NCBI RefSeq assembly: GCF_947623445.1
Contig: NC_135240.1
Span: 7,874,001-7,938,000 of the forward strand
From: Clavelina lepadiformis
Taxonomy: Eukaryota; Chordata; Ascidiacea; Aplousobranchia; Clavelinidae
Direction: 5' to 3'
DNA: 64,000 nt
The notes below the pieces were generated by a model. It did not search any database and had not been told where the DNA came from. It worked only from the letters and a program-made list of their open reading frames with translations. This document shows positions 22,804 through 36,500 of this stretch, in pieces; the first letter of the stretch is position 1, and every line of letters starts with the position of its first letter. The translations under genes were made by a program, and so were the position numbers.

Positions 22804-24517
22804 TGTTAACGGTTGTACCAACGACCTCTTTTTGGTATGAAAACAAGCTGTAAAAACAAAAGGTTTTTAATAACGGACTGCTGGTAATAATGGACAGGAA
22901 TCAATCAATCAATCAATTGCCTTAAATATAAGTGGAATAAGAGTAATATTTTTAAAAGTGGGTTTATATGGCTAGTAAGAAGCCAGATAGAAAACTTCAA
23001 TGGCTTTACTTTATTTGTGTTCAAATCAAGTCAGTAAAAATGTGAAAGACATCAACATATCTATAAATAAAATGTATTATAAATATACCGGCTAGTCCAG
23101 CAAATAAGAATTCAAAATTTAATAGCTAATTCAAAAAGGTACATATCGCTATTTTATATTTTTAAAGCTAACGAATACAATGATGCTAAACACTTCGATA
23201 CATTAGTTTTTTAATTTTTTAGTATGTTTTTGAAGATTATGGTATCTTGAAGTTCCTGAACTAAGTCTTGTAACCCTGTCCATTTTGACATCTCATGGCC
23301 AACAATTGTTATCAGATTACTTTGGACGATTTTCGTGGAAGTGATGAGACTTATCTCCGCCAAAAAACACAGACAAGCTTTGTACAATATGTTTATTTTA
23401 TTCACTGAAACAAATCAGCGAACGCGTTTTCGCAAACATAGACCGCGCAACTACGCCTTGCAGATCTACAAAGGTGTTTTATGACGTCATCACCGTCACC
23501 AGAAAAGGCACCATTTTGAAGGGTACAGTAATGACATTAAACAGAAGCATAAAAAATAAAACGTGGCGATGGGAATCAAACCAATAGCTAAATTAATTAA
23601 ATATACCCAATTACATTAGTAACCTCAGCTGCAAAGGTAGGGCAGGGCTATTGTCGTACATAAAATATATAGATATACTCGGAATGTATGCGGATGATTT
23701 CGCTAAAATCGCTAAACCTTACTGGACGTCAATTGATAATAATTGCAATGCATATCTACAATTTTTCTTGCACTTGCGCCCGGACAACTAACAAAACAAA
23801 ATACAAATGGCTCAACAGAACAACGCCAAGCGTAGCCAAGTAACATAAAGACCTCTGTAAGTTAGAACTCATAAATATAAAGTATTCTAAAAGCAATCTG
23901 TATTCCGTCTTAAAATAAATGGAGTTGCAAACATTTCGCAAGACTTCCAAGCAATGCTTCTATGAATTGCGTAAGACGAACAACGTAAGGCACAGAAAGC
24001 ATTTATAGGAAAAGAGAATGCATGATGATACTGACAGGTAGAAAATTTCATAATCGGGAGGCAATTAGTCACGGGGATTGGTCGATTGATTCACATGGTC
24101 CTAGAAAGCGTTAATATGGCACACTACTGCGCAGTCATGGAAAATAGACCAAAGCAAGCAAGCAACAAGGGGCACAAAAACTACAGAACGTATTGGCCGT
24201 GTATTACTCACATTGTAATATTTACCGTAAAAGCGTAATCGAGGTTATATGACGTCATAATAATTACGCGATAACGTCGGTTATGGATTGGAACAACGCG
24301 TTATAATGAGTGTTAGTAGCAATACATAAAAAACAAAAGTATGTCAAGTGTTACAATAAAAAGTAGCGAGCGTGGGGCAATAATGACAACAACAATACAA
24401 TAACAAAGTAAAAAGTTTCTTTTTCGGGATCAATTAAAACATTTACTTTTAAGTCCAATTCGTCGAATCAAAAATCCATAAGCAATTTCATCTAGTCAAG
24501 GAGGTCAGGATTTTCAT
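22804..24517. other. Gene-free region downstream of CREB3L
   Basis: Contains a short (caat)n tract near 22893-22910 and two perfect CRE palindromes (TGACGTCA at 23482-23489 and 24250-24257). A minus-strand AATAAA (TTTATT at about 24518) is a candidate polyadenylation signal for the CREB3L gene. No other gene seen. Confidence 0.4.
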
Positions 24518-24587
24518 TTTATTTACAAAAGTAAAGCTGGTTGCTTGCCAACTAAAGCAGCTGGTGTGGCAGCAAAAACCGTTCTTT

Positions 24588-27500
24588 CTACTCCGTAACT
24601 AGCTGGGATGACACAACAATTTTCTTTGTGACCTCATGAGGAGCATCTGTGTCTGTAAGCACCTCCATCTTTGAGTTCCGCATCACCACCTTGCGGCTGT
24701 AAAAATAGACAGCAAACCGGTTGCAACAAGCCTTGAAAACGCTGTTTATAGGGAATGCCATTAAAGGTGGAAACAGCGAAACGTTTATTACTTATCTATG
24801 TCATATTAACCTGGCCAAGATATCGGCTGCAGTCCGCGGTTCCATGGTGTTGGCGATGATCTTGCTCGTCTGGTCGCCAGTGTCGTTCATGGTAACTCTA
24901 CCTCCTGCTGGTTCATCGTATGTCTCCTCTGTCCGCTCTTGCATCTCACTAAGCCCTGTTGTATGAAAGCCGACACTGATGAACCATTACAGAGCAAAGG
25001 TAGAGATTTTAAAAATGACTATTCTCTATTTCAGTCCCAGAGCACAAGCGATTTAAAATAACGGTCTAATATCAATGCGTACGTTGATGTCAACCAGGGA
25101 TGAAAATTTCTTAATGGGTTATAGTTGTGGGTTGCGTTATAAGATCTGGCGCCTACCACGGCTTACCCGCATTCATATTGTTATTTTCTTCTTGCTCCTT
25201 TATCCAGCCAGCCCGGTTGCCATGGCAATACTTTGCGGCAAGACAAGCGTCGTCCTCTTTGAATGACGTCAGCACTCGCGATTGCCCTGGTGAGATAAAC
25301 GAAAACACAATAAAATTCACTAATTTTGTGACGTCCAATAAAATAGAAGTGTAGTGATGAACACTGAATAGACAGAAATTACGTCACGTCTTAACTTACA
25401 ACTTTCGCCTCCATATCCTGCTACTTCCGAACCCGACGATACGCTGTTATACTTCGCCGACCCCAGCGGTGAAAAGTGCGGGTACCAGCCACCAAGCAGT
25501 AACGCAAAACACAAGACAACCATCTAAAAGGGAATATCACACATTGACAAACAATTGAACATTTCAGCTGAACTGACAAGCTAAGATGAAGAATATCATT
25601 TTATTTAATACGGCCGCTATACGGCGCACGAGAACAAAGTTCAAGTTAATTTACACCTACCATAAGACAACTACTGGTTTGAGTGGTCACTGTACGCGAC
25701 GGTTTTGGCATCTTTCCCGCTACCAGGGTCTGCAACGAGCGAAGTTGCGTCAGAAGAGAACGATTGCTGCTTTCCAAAGAATCCAACTTTCGCTTAAGAT
25801 CTAAATTTTCCTTGTTGTATATATCCATCCTGTAATGCAAGGAAAATGTGTGTGAGATTTTAACTGCCGTTCGACACGCTTTCAATTGGGGGCAATGAGT
25901 TAACAAACGGTTTAGTCTTTCACCTCTTTTCGAGTGTTTCAACGTATTCCTTCTTTTTTCGTCTACTTTCTTGCGCTGAAAGTTTGTTTTTGATTTTCCT
26001 ACGAACCTGCAAAACATATTTCCGTAAGTCACGTAAATATATACGTCCACGGCCCATGCTTTCACGACGGTTATGATCAACGTTTTTGGACCGAATCAGT
26101 TTTCACTTTTCACCTGCTTTACTAAACAAAGCAATGCAAGCAACTTGCCTTTTTTAAAGATTTTTCCTCGGTTTTGGTGAGGGGAAGTTTACAGGGAATC
26201 GCGTAACCTTCGGCTAATAACGTCCGCTTTTCTTCCTCAGATAAAACAAGGGGTCCCTGGGTCTGGGTGAACCTCTGCAAGAAAAAAAAATAGCTATGCA
26301 ACTCGTCCAGTAAAAAACTAAGTTTGAATTCGGCACAGACACAATGTTATCAATACATAACATTTGTATGTATGTGGTATAGTGAAGGCAACATAATTTG
26401 CTTGCTTTAGAACGGCGGCGCCCGGCAAGATTGCATTGTAAACATTCAAATGCTTATGCAGCGCAATTGACAGACGCTTCAAGTTTGGGTTCAACAAGTT
26501 ATGCAGCTTGTGTTAACTATGACTGTTGTTTATCGATTTGCTTATTCAGCGCCGAATACACTGACGGCTAGACGCTAGTCGTCAGCACAGTAGATCGGGT
26601 GTGACACGGTTTGTTTGCGAAAACCAGCCGTAGTTCTTACGGGCCGGATTATAAAATAAATAAAATTTATATAGAGAGAATTCCTGGGAAGTCATATAAA
26701 CCGTTCAAAGGCTCTTAAAGGAAATTGAAAAACAGGATGTTTATTCAAGCACGGTCGCTCTCCACTGCTTATATTTGCATAAATCTCATAAAAGGTATTT
26801 GTGCCGCGCTGAAATCAGGATTAGAAATAATCACCATCTTATACAGCCCATAATATTATAATCTTCACGTGTATCCCTAAGTAACAGTTTAGTTATATAG
26901 ATGCAAGTGCGGACCAGGAAGTATTAGTGTACCTAAATCGACCATTCCGAGTCGTAAATATCTGTTGCGCTGGTAAAACCACAGGTTTGCATGTGTCTGG
27001 CTTTGAGCATTATTTACAGGTGTTCTGTGTACAAGTTATTTTTCATTCGTCCTTTGAAGTTAAGTACGATGCAAACGTTTGTTTATTGTCGCATTCACTT
27101 TCACGAATATACTCGCATTGTTTACCAAATCCTTTGAGAAAGCACGAATTCAGCTTCTTGGAAGGTTTAATCACAAACAACGTCACGCTATGCAATGAAT
27201 CATTATGTAATGGAACCGGGTCATTATGTATTGGGTTGGAACAAAAACAAGTTCGTAATTAAACGTGATCTGGTCGTTTTCTGGCTAAAGGCTGTAGATA
27301 ATGGCGAAAGCGGTGTTATTGAGCGATACACATCGTTCAATGACCTGGGAGTACACGAGGTAAGTATGCGCGGACACTAACCGGGTTAATTTATGAAACA
27401 TTCTTAAAAACTGGTTCGAAATTGTTAATGAATAACGATTGTTGCTACAACGCAAACTTGCAGGTCCAGTTGTCGCACACGACACGCCCGGACAATGTGA

Positions 27501-30500
27501 GCATCGTCCGAAATTTGAGACGTTCGTTTGAAAAATGCTAATGCACGGACATGGACATGTATCGGTCGGCTTCGACGGTGTAGAACAAAACCAGAAAATC
27601 CGCCCCTAGTATAACGCGACGTGTCCTTGTCTATGCCTATGGGCGATATGAACATAGCTTGGTTTTGCCAAGACACGTGAAATGATAACCGGTAGTGCCA
27701 TGGGGTAACACCAGCACGATTATGCCGCTACATGCGAGGTGTCTTTGCTCCAATGGGGGTCTGCAGAATTTGTGCGCAATATCACCAAGGCTTTGCAAAA
27801 CAACTGCGAAAAGAATGACTCTTTCCCACCGTAGCACGGGGATTATGAGTCATGAACCCTAAAGTGAGTGCACAAAAACAAACAACTCGTCTTCGCTTGG
27901 GGCGTGGTGCCTCCTACTATGACCCTGTTCACATATACAAAGAAACGATAATAATTGGTTAAAACTTTAAACAGGCGGCCAATCGCGTTAAAACGTCTTA
28001 TTTTGAAAGGTAATTGCACGCCTTCTATCGCGCGCGTAACCCGAGGCGAATTTATCGAAAATCTTTTGGTTATTTTGAAATATTTCAATTTTCCGAAAAC
28101 AATCTGACGCATAAGACATTTTATTTTCTGGCTATGACGTCCTTAGTTAGTCAGCGATATCACTTTATTTTGTTTGTAGAATTAATTTACCGCGTTTTAT
28201 CTGCAAACTACCGAAGCCGCATCATTGCTTATTGTACCACGCACAGACTACCACGAATTCGAGCTATTTCACATAAGTCATAACGACCTCGCCTTAATGT
28301 CTCAGTGCGGATCTTGCAAATGCAATGAAATTTCTTGCCACAAGCACGGTTATGGGACTGACTAAGCCAGCGGATCCCACAAGTTTAAAATTTATGGGCA
28401 AGATGTGTTAAGATGCTGAAAAGAAAATGGGAAGAATCCAAGCGTGATTCGATCTATGGCGTCTAGACTTGATCGCGCGACGCACAAACACGGCGTGAAG
28501 GACGATGTTGATTTATACACAAGTGGCCAGCTATTGCATCCGGGTTTGGTTTAGATGGTCACTATCTTCGAATACGCGATATTGTTATTGTCGTGTTGGC
28601 TTTTATGCGGATATACGCTTGTGTTTTCTTTGTAACAAAAAATGTTGTGAGATGTATAAGTGGAACCGTTGCTTTACTAGAGTTTGTGAGAGGACCGAGG
28701 CTGTGTGAGATATTTGACAAGTCAGAGCGAAGTTATAATGCGGTTTCGGATCGATATGCCAATATTTCATGACACAGCGGTGCAAGCCTGTATAATTTAC
28801 GTTGCGATAAATCCCTTCGATTATACAACAACCGGTTTAAACCAGTATTTCTGGTGAGTAGTAAACAATTTACCATAATGTTAAAGACATGAGAGCTACG
28901 TTGACAAAAGAATATTATTAAAAATTTATTTGAACGTGGTAAAGCAGGAACTACCGTCCAAAAGTGTGTTATTAAACAACTGCTCGTAGACTTAAAGACT
29001 GCCTTCAAAATTGTAATCCAATGAATGCAGAGTCCAGGCAACGTGCTCACGGAGTGACTGACTATTAAGCAAGATAAACTGCCGCAGGCAAGTAGAAGTC
29101 GAAAGTCCATAATTTATTATTAAAATTGAATTTTCTTGAAGCAACTGACATGACTTTTGTAATCGGAAAGAAAGTTTCCAAACTAAGGAAATTACACGCG
29201 TTGTGTAGATATCCAGCGGCTGTGATGCTAAAATTAATTGCTGCCATCGTAAAGCTTAATATCACTGGTTTATTACATGCAAGCGAACGTAATAAAGTGG
29301 TGGAGTTTTATTGTGAGTATATCAATACCAAACGTGCTCCTTTCCAAACTTCTTATTTAATCACAGATGATTACTGTAAACTAATTATTTGCATCAAAGA
29401 ACAATCGTGTTTCGCTATCGGATGCGCCTCTAGTCGTCATCTAGACATCATCATTTGTCATAATAAGGGGGGAATATAAAAAATCGTGAGTAAAAGTTTC
29501 AAAGCTATTTACCAAACAACGAAATAAAATACTATCTGGGAACTAAGAATAAGTAGCAGATGGATTCCTGACCGGTCAAGCGGAACATAGCATTTCACAA
29601 GCAGTGTCACAAGATATTTATGGATTTCAGGCGAAATTGCTTACGAGTCAACCCCTTCAACAACTTAACCACTTGAGTGAAAAGTCTCCACAAACGTTTC
29701 TGCAAGATTCAAAAAAAATGCGAAAAACTTTGTTATTTCAAGAAAAAAGTCCAAGGCGGTAAGAAAACAGAAACCTTGGAAATCACCTTACCCGTATAAA
29801 GATGGTCCGCAAAACATTTCACTTGGCGCCCACAAGGCATTTTTCTTTGTACCGTGAAGGTAAACGACCGAAATAGCGAGAAAATGTACTGGTAACCACT
29901 GTCTTTCCTTTTTCGTCACGAATTGCAAGAAAATGCTCAGAAAATTTGCATGGAAACTATGCTGAAATTCGTACCTACTGATTTTGCGCCCAGAATCGGG
30001 TTTTCGTTTCTTTCCATCACGCGACATTTTAAAATCTTCTCTCTTTTTCCACCATATATTTTAGCTAATGTTTAACGTAAACAACTAAGAGGAAAGCATT
30101 CTGGGGAGGAAATTGAACTGGTTTCGCTAAATGTTTTCGTGCGAAACTATTTGAATCATTCGAGCAAAAGTTGAAACCTTGATGTACAACTTTCCGCCGA
30201 TCGAAACTTTGCGAGTAAAACACTAATTTCCAAAGAAATTTAAATAGCAGTCATTTCTTGGCAGAAAAAATCTGTGAGCGGTAACTGACCAGACGAGATT
30301 GCTGATGAACTTACGGTGTTGTGGCTTACTTGGAATTGTTTCACAAAAATTGTCATAGCATATTTACGGATGGCCTAAATTGAGTGGAATATGTTTCTAT
30401 TTTATGACATTTTTGTCCGCATTTATGAAATTGGCAACACCTCGGGCGTTTTATGGGATACTTTGTGACCTAGTAGCGGATGACGAAAAGCGAAATGACG

Positions 30501-33500
30501 TAGTACGCTGCACAAAGCGCTCGTCAACGTAAACAGCTTCCAAGCACACATGAAATAAAACAGAAGACCGAATCTTGATGTTCTTGAAGCGACAATACAA
30601 GTTCAAAAGAGAGCAACGACTGCAGCACTCCAACAACAATTGTTCGATCATTCACCTTAGTTCTGCTCACGAAGTTAGCGTTGCTTAAAAAAAGAACTGG
30701 TAAGTCCCTAAAACCCGACATTACCTGGCTTTTTAATTTGTTTTGAAACATAAGGAATAGCGGGGCAATCATTTGGAAAATACTTCATCTGATTAGCAGT
30801 TTTCGGGAACAATCAACTAGCGGTGTTTTGTGTTAAAGCAATACCGGAGGTAGAACGAACGATCGAGTGTAGAACAATTTTCTATGACTGAATTGTCTAC
30901 TGGGAATTTTTAGCGCAACAATGCCAAAACTGCGAAATTTGTTAACAGTTACACAGCAAAACACTATCGAGGTATAAAACGTTGCTCTAAATTGCTAAAC
31001 AAACGTTTCCTTTCATACCAAAACGGTGTAATCATTTATATCACTACCCACTATTCATCGCTAGGCGGAATATTTTCAACCGGTTTGAAATAACTGGTTT
31101 GTTACACCCGAGACTACACCAAAACGATACGCTAGCGTGCTTATCTGAGAACATGACACCGACTTATTCAAATATAGTAACACAATATAAGACAAGGCAG
31201 AAAAATTTATGACGTTCTGAAGAATAAAATTCACAGCTAGTCTTAAAATAGGAGAAAGGATATACGGCTGAAAAATCACGAAAACCGCACTTCACAGCGG
31301 TACGGTTGAACAGCAAAGAACGACTTTAAACCACGTCAATTAGGAAGGGAACAGAAATCGAGTAAGTTATGTACACCACGCAACTGGGATTTAAAACAGA
31401 GATCTTATAACGGCAGTTTTGTTGGATTGATTATTACAACGAAGCACGGTCATTCTATGCACTACTTGAAAATACTTCACTAAACACTCATATCATAACT
31501 TAAAATATATGACAACCAGTTAGATGCGACGACTAACTTATCTAGTGGCGTTTTATTGATTGGTTTTAAGGGTTAAATACAACTCCGTAGTTGCGGTGGC
31601 AAAAATGCCGTTAAATTGGTTGCTAGGAAACGCTGAAGCATAGGTATAGCAACAGGGCGGAAACCGTTTGAATATACAAGTGTTTGGAAATTTTGGAGTG
31701 ATTTACACGTGCTATTGCAGACAAATCAAAATGAGTCTGCATTTTAACAACACTTACCGATTGGTATGAATGTTAAGGTGTTAATTAGGCTGTTTCAGTA
31801 CTGTGCTAAAGACTATTACACATTCATTCAAATGCAATGATGTACTTTTAACAACTAACTATACCATTTGTTTTCTTAGTGCATACCGTAGTTAACGCAC
31901 CTAGTTATCACAACTTACTTGGGTCGAACTTAGAAGTTGTGCGGCTAGTTGAGTACTGGTAGGCTGCACCCTAATATGGGTGGGTGGGCGCATAGGGGAA
32001 CCGGGGCCCCCACTGCAACTGATACGGGACCTGGGACTCGAAGAACTTTCGGAGTCACTGCTCGTACTGCTGGGAGGGGTCGGGGGTAGATCGGCCTGAC
32101 AAGATTAAGGTTAATTTTATAATTTTTACGCTAATAAGGTCGTTAAACTAAGTAATAAGGCGTCACCGAGAAATAATATTGTTTATTCATATCTCACGAT
32201 ATTAATTAAATTATTATTATCATATCCAGAAATAACAATCGTAATATTGTGAGTGTAAACCATTGAACAGTACAAGACCTTTAATTAGAAAACACTGGAG
32301 CGCAAACACATTAACCAAATATATCAACTAGAATACTAGATAAACCAGTAAAACTGGATGTTGAAATACTGACGTGAGGTTGGGTAATCTTAACAAACTG
32401 CGGCGTATCGTCGTTCACTTCAGTTTTGATGCAAATTTTCGGGATGATCTGGCCGTCTTGGTTCAACTTGGTCACCTGAAATGAAAATACAATTAAATAG
32501 AAAACTATAAACATCATTCGGTTTTAATTACGATAATGGCGTGGCTGTGGTTTTGCTTGCAGCGAGAAATGCAGCAGCATATGAGTGCGTCGCACTATTT
32601 TCGAAATCCACTGCATTGTAGAGGTACAAAGATCTTGTTTGTGATTCAGGTGAAACAACCTGCGCCCACGCCTCGATTCAATTGATCTATTTTACACAAT
32701 TTGTGGAAACTAGATCCAACAAAACGGTTTTGTTTTGCGCGTGATCATTCTGTCGATCGTTTAAACAACGCGGACAAAGGCCAATGCAATGAGAAATATT
32801 CTACAATTTAAATGCTCAGTGTGATAAACAACTAATGCTAATTTCGTATGTGGACTATGCTGCTATCGAATTTTAACCAAGTATATTGGGAGTCGGACTA
32901 GCATTATGAATGTACCCTGTGTAATGAATCAATGCTTTTTTATGTAGGTGTTAGAACTTATTGTAGAAAGGCATTCATATCTCTGTATGGATACCAAGTA
33001 TTGCATAACAAAGCGAAATGTGCTTACTGTGTAATATATCCAATAACATAAATATCTAAAGGCTAAATCCTGCTGAACTGACAACTACCATCTTAACGAT
33101 TGGTCACGATAGTAGCTCAAGCTATTGTAACTGTATCAATGTGATTGAAAACTCGAAGCAAGAATACTTGATATGGCATTTATGTTTTCTGTTAATATTA
33201 TCAAAGGCACACAAAGGTTTCAACTGACATCTTGACTCAGAGCCAAAATCCAAAACAAGTACATGGTACAAATATCTTACCAGTTTTCCATTCTTCAGTA
33301 TAGTCTGCAAAGCCGACGTTGGAATCTGGATCTGGGTTTTATGGGTAAAGGTGTTTGTGGTGATTTTAGCCTGAGGGGCAACTTTAATTTTTTGGGCTGA
33401 TGGAATGGTTATCAGATCCGAAACTTCAATGATGTCATTCAATGTGGGTTTAGTGGGGCTACCAGGACAAACAATGGGTTTGATAGAGCTGCTTTTCACA

Positions 33501-36500
33501 GTAGTTGTTTGGTCACTCAAGAAAACCGATGACGGTTTAGATGCCAAAGTAGCATCCATTAAGTTGATGGCTCCATTTGACAAGTTGCTTACGGTGCTTA
33601 CAGATGAGATCACAGGTAGACCGTTACTCAGGCTAAACAAAAACACTTTTCATTTAAGTAAAAATATTTAGTATCAAATGCGAAAACAAATTTGAAAAAA
33701 TAGAACTTAAACCAAACACTTCAAATGACAACAACTTGTCAAAATTTACACCTACCTTAATTCCACTGCTTCTTCTTTGATGTTGGAAATGAACGCCGTT
33801 GGTTTAATCAAAGCACTGCCATCTTCCGCTTTGGATATAGTGATAGTGGCGTTATTATCAAAGCAAGAAGTGGCAACACTTGCAAGGGTACAGTCAACCG
33901 TGCGCTCAGATCCAGTGGATAGTCGTTCTGATAATATACATGTTTTGTGAAAGTACTTTAAGAATCACTTTGTGTAAAGCTTGAGTTTTGGAGACCAATG
34001 TCATAATGTGTGCACAATGTATGGCTATGAAATGTAAGATGTTGCAATAGGTAACAACTATTACATCACATTGCTACATGTATTATGATGCTATATCTAC
34101 AGAAAGATATTTACAAGTGATTAAGTTATTTCCAAGAACTTTAAACTGAACTGTTCCACATATTCATCACAAAAACTAACCAAGCTTATTTTAGTGTTAC
34201 CTGCTAAGGTATTTTCAGTTTCAATTGCGACGTCACAAAAATTTGGTGAACCAAATGCCTCTGTAGTTATCACATCACAATCCATAGAAATCTTCTCATG
34301 ATTGTTTGCTGTTGATTCATCAGCAATCGAAGAATATCCAAATTCATTCAATCCAAAATCTAACAACAAATTTCACACTCATCAAGGAGGGTGCAAGGGC
34401 TTTTATTTGAAAGACGGATTTGAAATGCAGTAATTTTTCAATAAAATAACCAACCATTCGAGAAATCTTCAAATTTCACAGCCATGAGAGGTGTATCCGG
34501 ACGTTCGTTAAGCAAAGAGTGAGCGTGTTCGGTTTGATTTTGACCACCAGAGGAGCTAGAGCTAAGTGATGATGGCGAGAAGCAGTACGACGGCGAAAGG
34601 GGAGAGGCGAGGCCGTGGTGGTATTGAATGTCGTAGGAAAGACCCTCGGCCAAGTTGTCGCCCCAATGTTCTGTTGGCATTTCTTTGAAGTCTTCATCAC
34701 AGAATGGCTAATGACAAAAAAGAAACGTTTTCACGTAGTAGGATAGCAGAGTTTTAGTCTAAAAGTCCAATGCAAGATGACACACTATGCAAATCCAATT
34801 CAAAGTCCAATGGAAGAGGTACAGGAAGGCAAGTACACTGTCCAGCAACATAAGTCAATGTTTACCAATAGTTTACATAAACGTTGTGGGTTAGGGCTAA
34901 GGCGTAAACATACATATCTGTGTTATGAGAACTATAGGTGTAGAGCTTTAATTGCCTCAGAAATGCAACAGTTATTAAACACAATCTTGATCTTCCGTAG
35001 ACATATAGTATATATCAGATAGTAGGCAAAGATAAGTTATTCATGTGTTATTCCTATTAAATAAAAACTCTTAAAAATTAACAAATAAACAGTCTGTAAC
35101 CTGGTTAAAATTATATATTGTGTTTTTTTCCCTTGCCCTGTGTGTATTCAGGATTAAAAGATAACGCATATACCTTAGTACACTCACAAAATATTTGCCA
35201 CCCCAAAAATAAACCTTAACCATCTGCTATAAAGCGCATTTTCTTCCCACCTGAAAAAAGTTAAAGACCCCTTATGCTATTAACGTCGTAGTAAACAAAG
35301 AAATTAAAGAAAGAACAAACAAAAAAAACGCCGGTGCCAGTAGACGCCATCACTGAGACGATTTGCAATGCAAACAAATTAACAATGGGCTCAAATCTTG
35401 CTTCAACAACATGCAGCACCAAGGAATAAACGGACGTTCTCGCTGTACCTGGCATGAGATTGACTTAGGGCGGTAGCGTACCAAATACCGTTTATATTGT
35501 GACTCAACTATGCCGTTAAAGGTGATATCTATGAGATCGTTATGAGGACCGCTAAAAAGGGCGGTAGTTTAGCAAATATCCACCAAAACTTAACCGCTAG
35601 TTACCATTAATCCGATCGCCATGACTCAACTGAAGTTACAAACAATTCGAAAACAGTAATAAACCCATAATACATAGAACCAAAATTACAGTTGGTCAAA
35701 TATGGATGTATGTTAGCAACTTTAAATTACGAAGGAAACCGTATTACTAGAGACACAAAGTGTGGTTAAATACCAAAAACTTCGCCGCACCATCAATCTG
35801 TTTAAACTTACAACTCTTGCGGTGTTTATTTGACACACTTAAACATAGCTATGGATTATGGAAACTTCATAGGTAACAAACAAAAAAAAACATATATGGA
35901 GGGAGAAAAAGTGTTTTGTCGCCAGAGCAAAGAGCCATAGATGCTACAACGTTTTATGACCCGTCTTTCAGTAGGAAACGACCTTCGGAACGCTTTGCTT
36001 GTAGTTGTTTTCACGCGTGCTAGGCAATATACTGCTGATCAAAATAAACTCCACAAACGCGAAATGATACCCGTATAGGGTAGGGTGCGCTTTACTGATA
36101 GCGGGGATTAAGGAAGCTCGTCGTCGTCAATACACTGCCAAAACAAGAATTCCACAAGCATATGGCGCTAGTCGGAATAACGAGCAGTAAAGCACCTCGC
36201 TCCATATGACAAAAGAATTTGTTCTCAAGCTTAATAAAAGCGGCAATCGCGTTACGTATGGTCAGCGATTTGCGATCGTTAGCTTCCGCTAATCACAGCA
36301 GTATTTCTGACACCTTACCAACATGGAATATAATATTTGTTGTACGCTCGCTGTTTGATGTGTTTCATTGTTTTTAATTGATTTCCGATGTCATCATTAT
36401 GGTCAAACATATCGAAATGACGTCAGAAACAATTTGACTTAGAAGAAGCGAGTGAGTGGAAAGCGGTTATGAATGTTATTTATTACGCGGCTAACATTTA

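Noticed and set aside
26927-29479. Several open frames of 61-117 codons in the 5.6-kb CREB3L intron
   Set aside because: No domain, no codon pattern and no splice partners. Long intronic sequence is expected to contain such frames.
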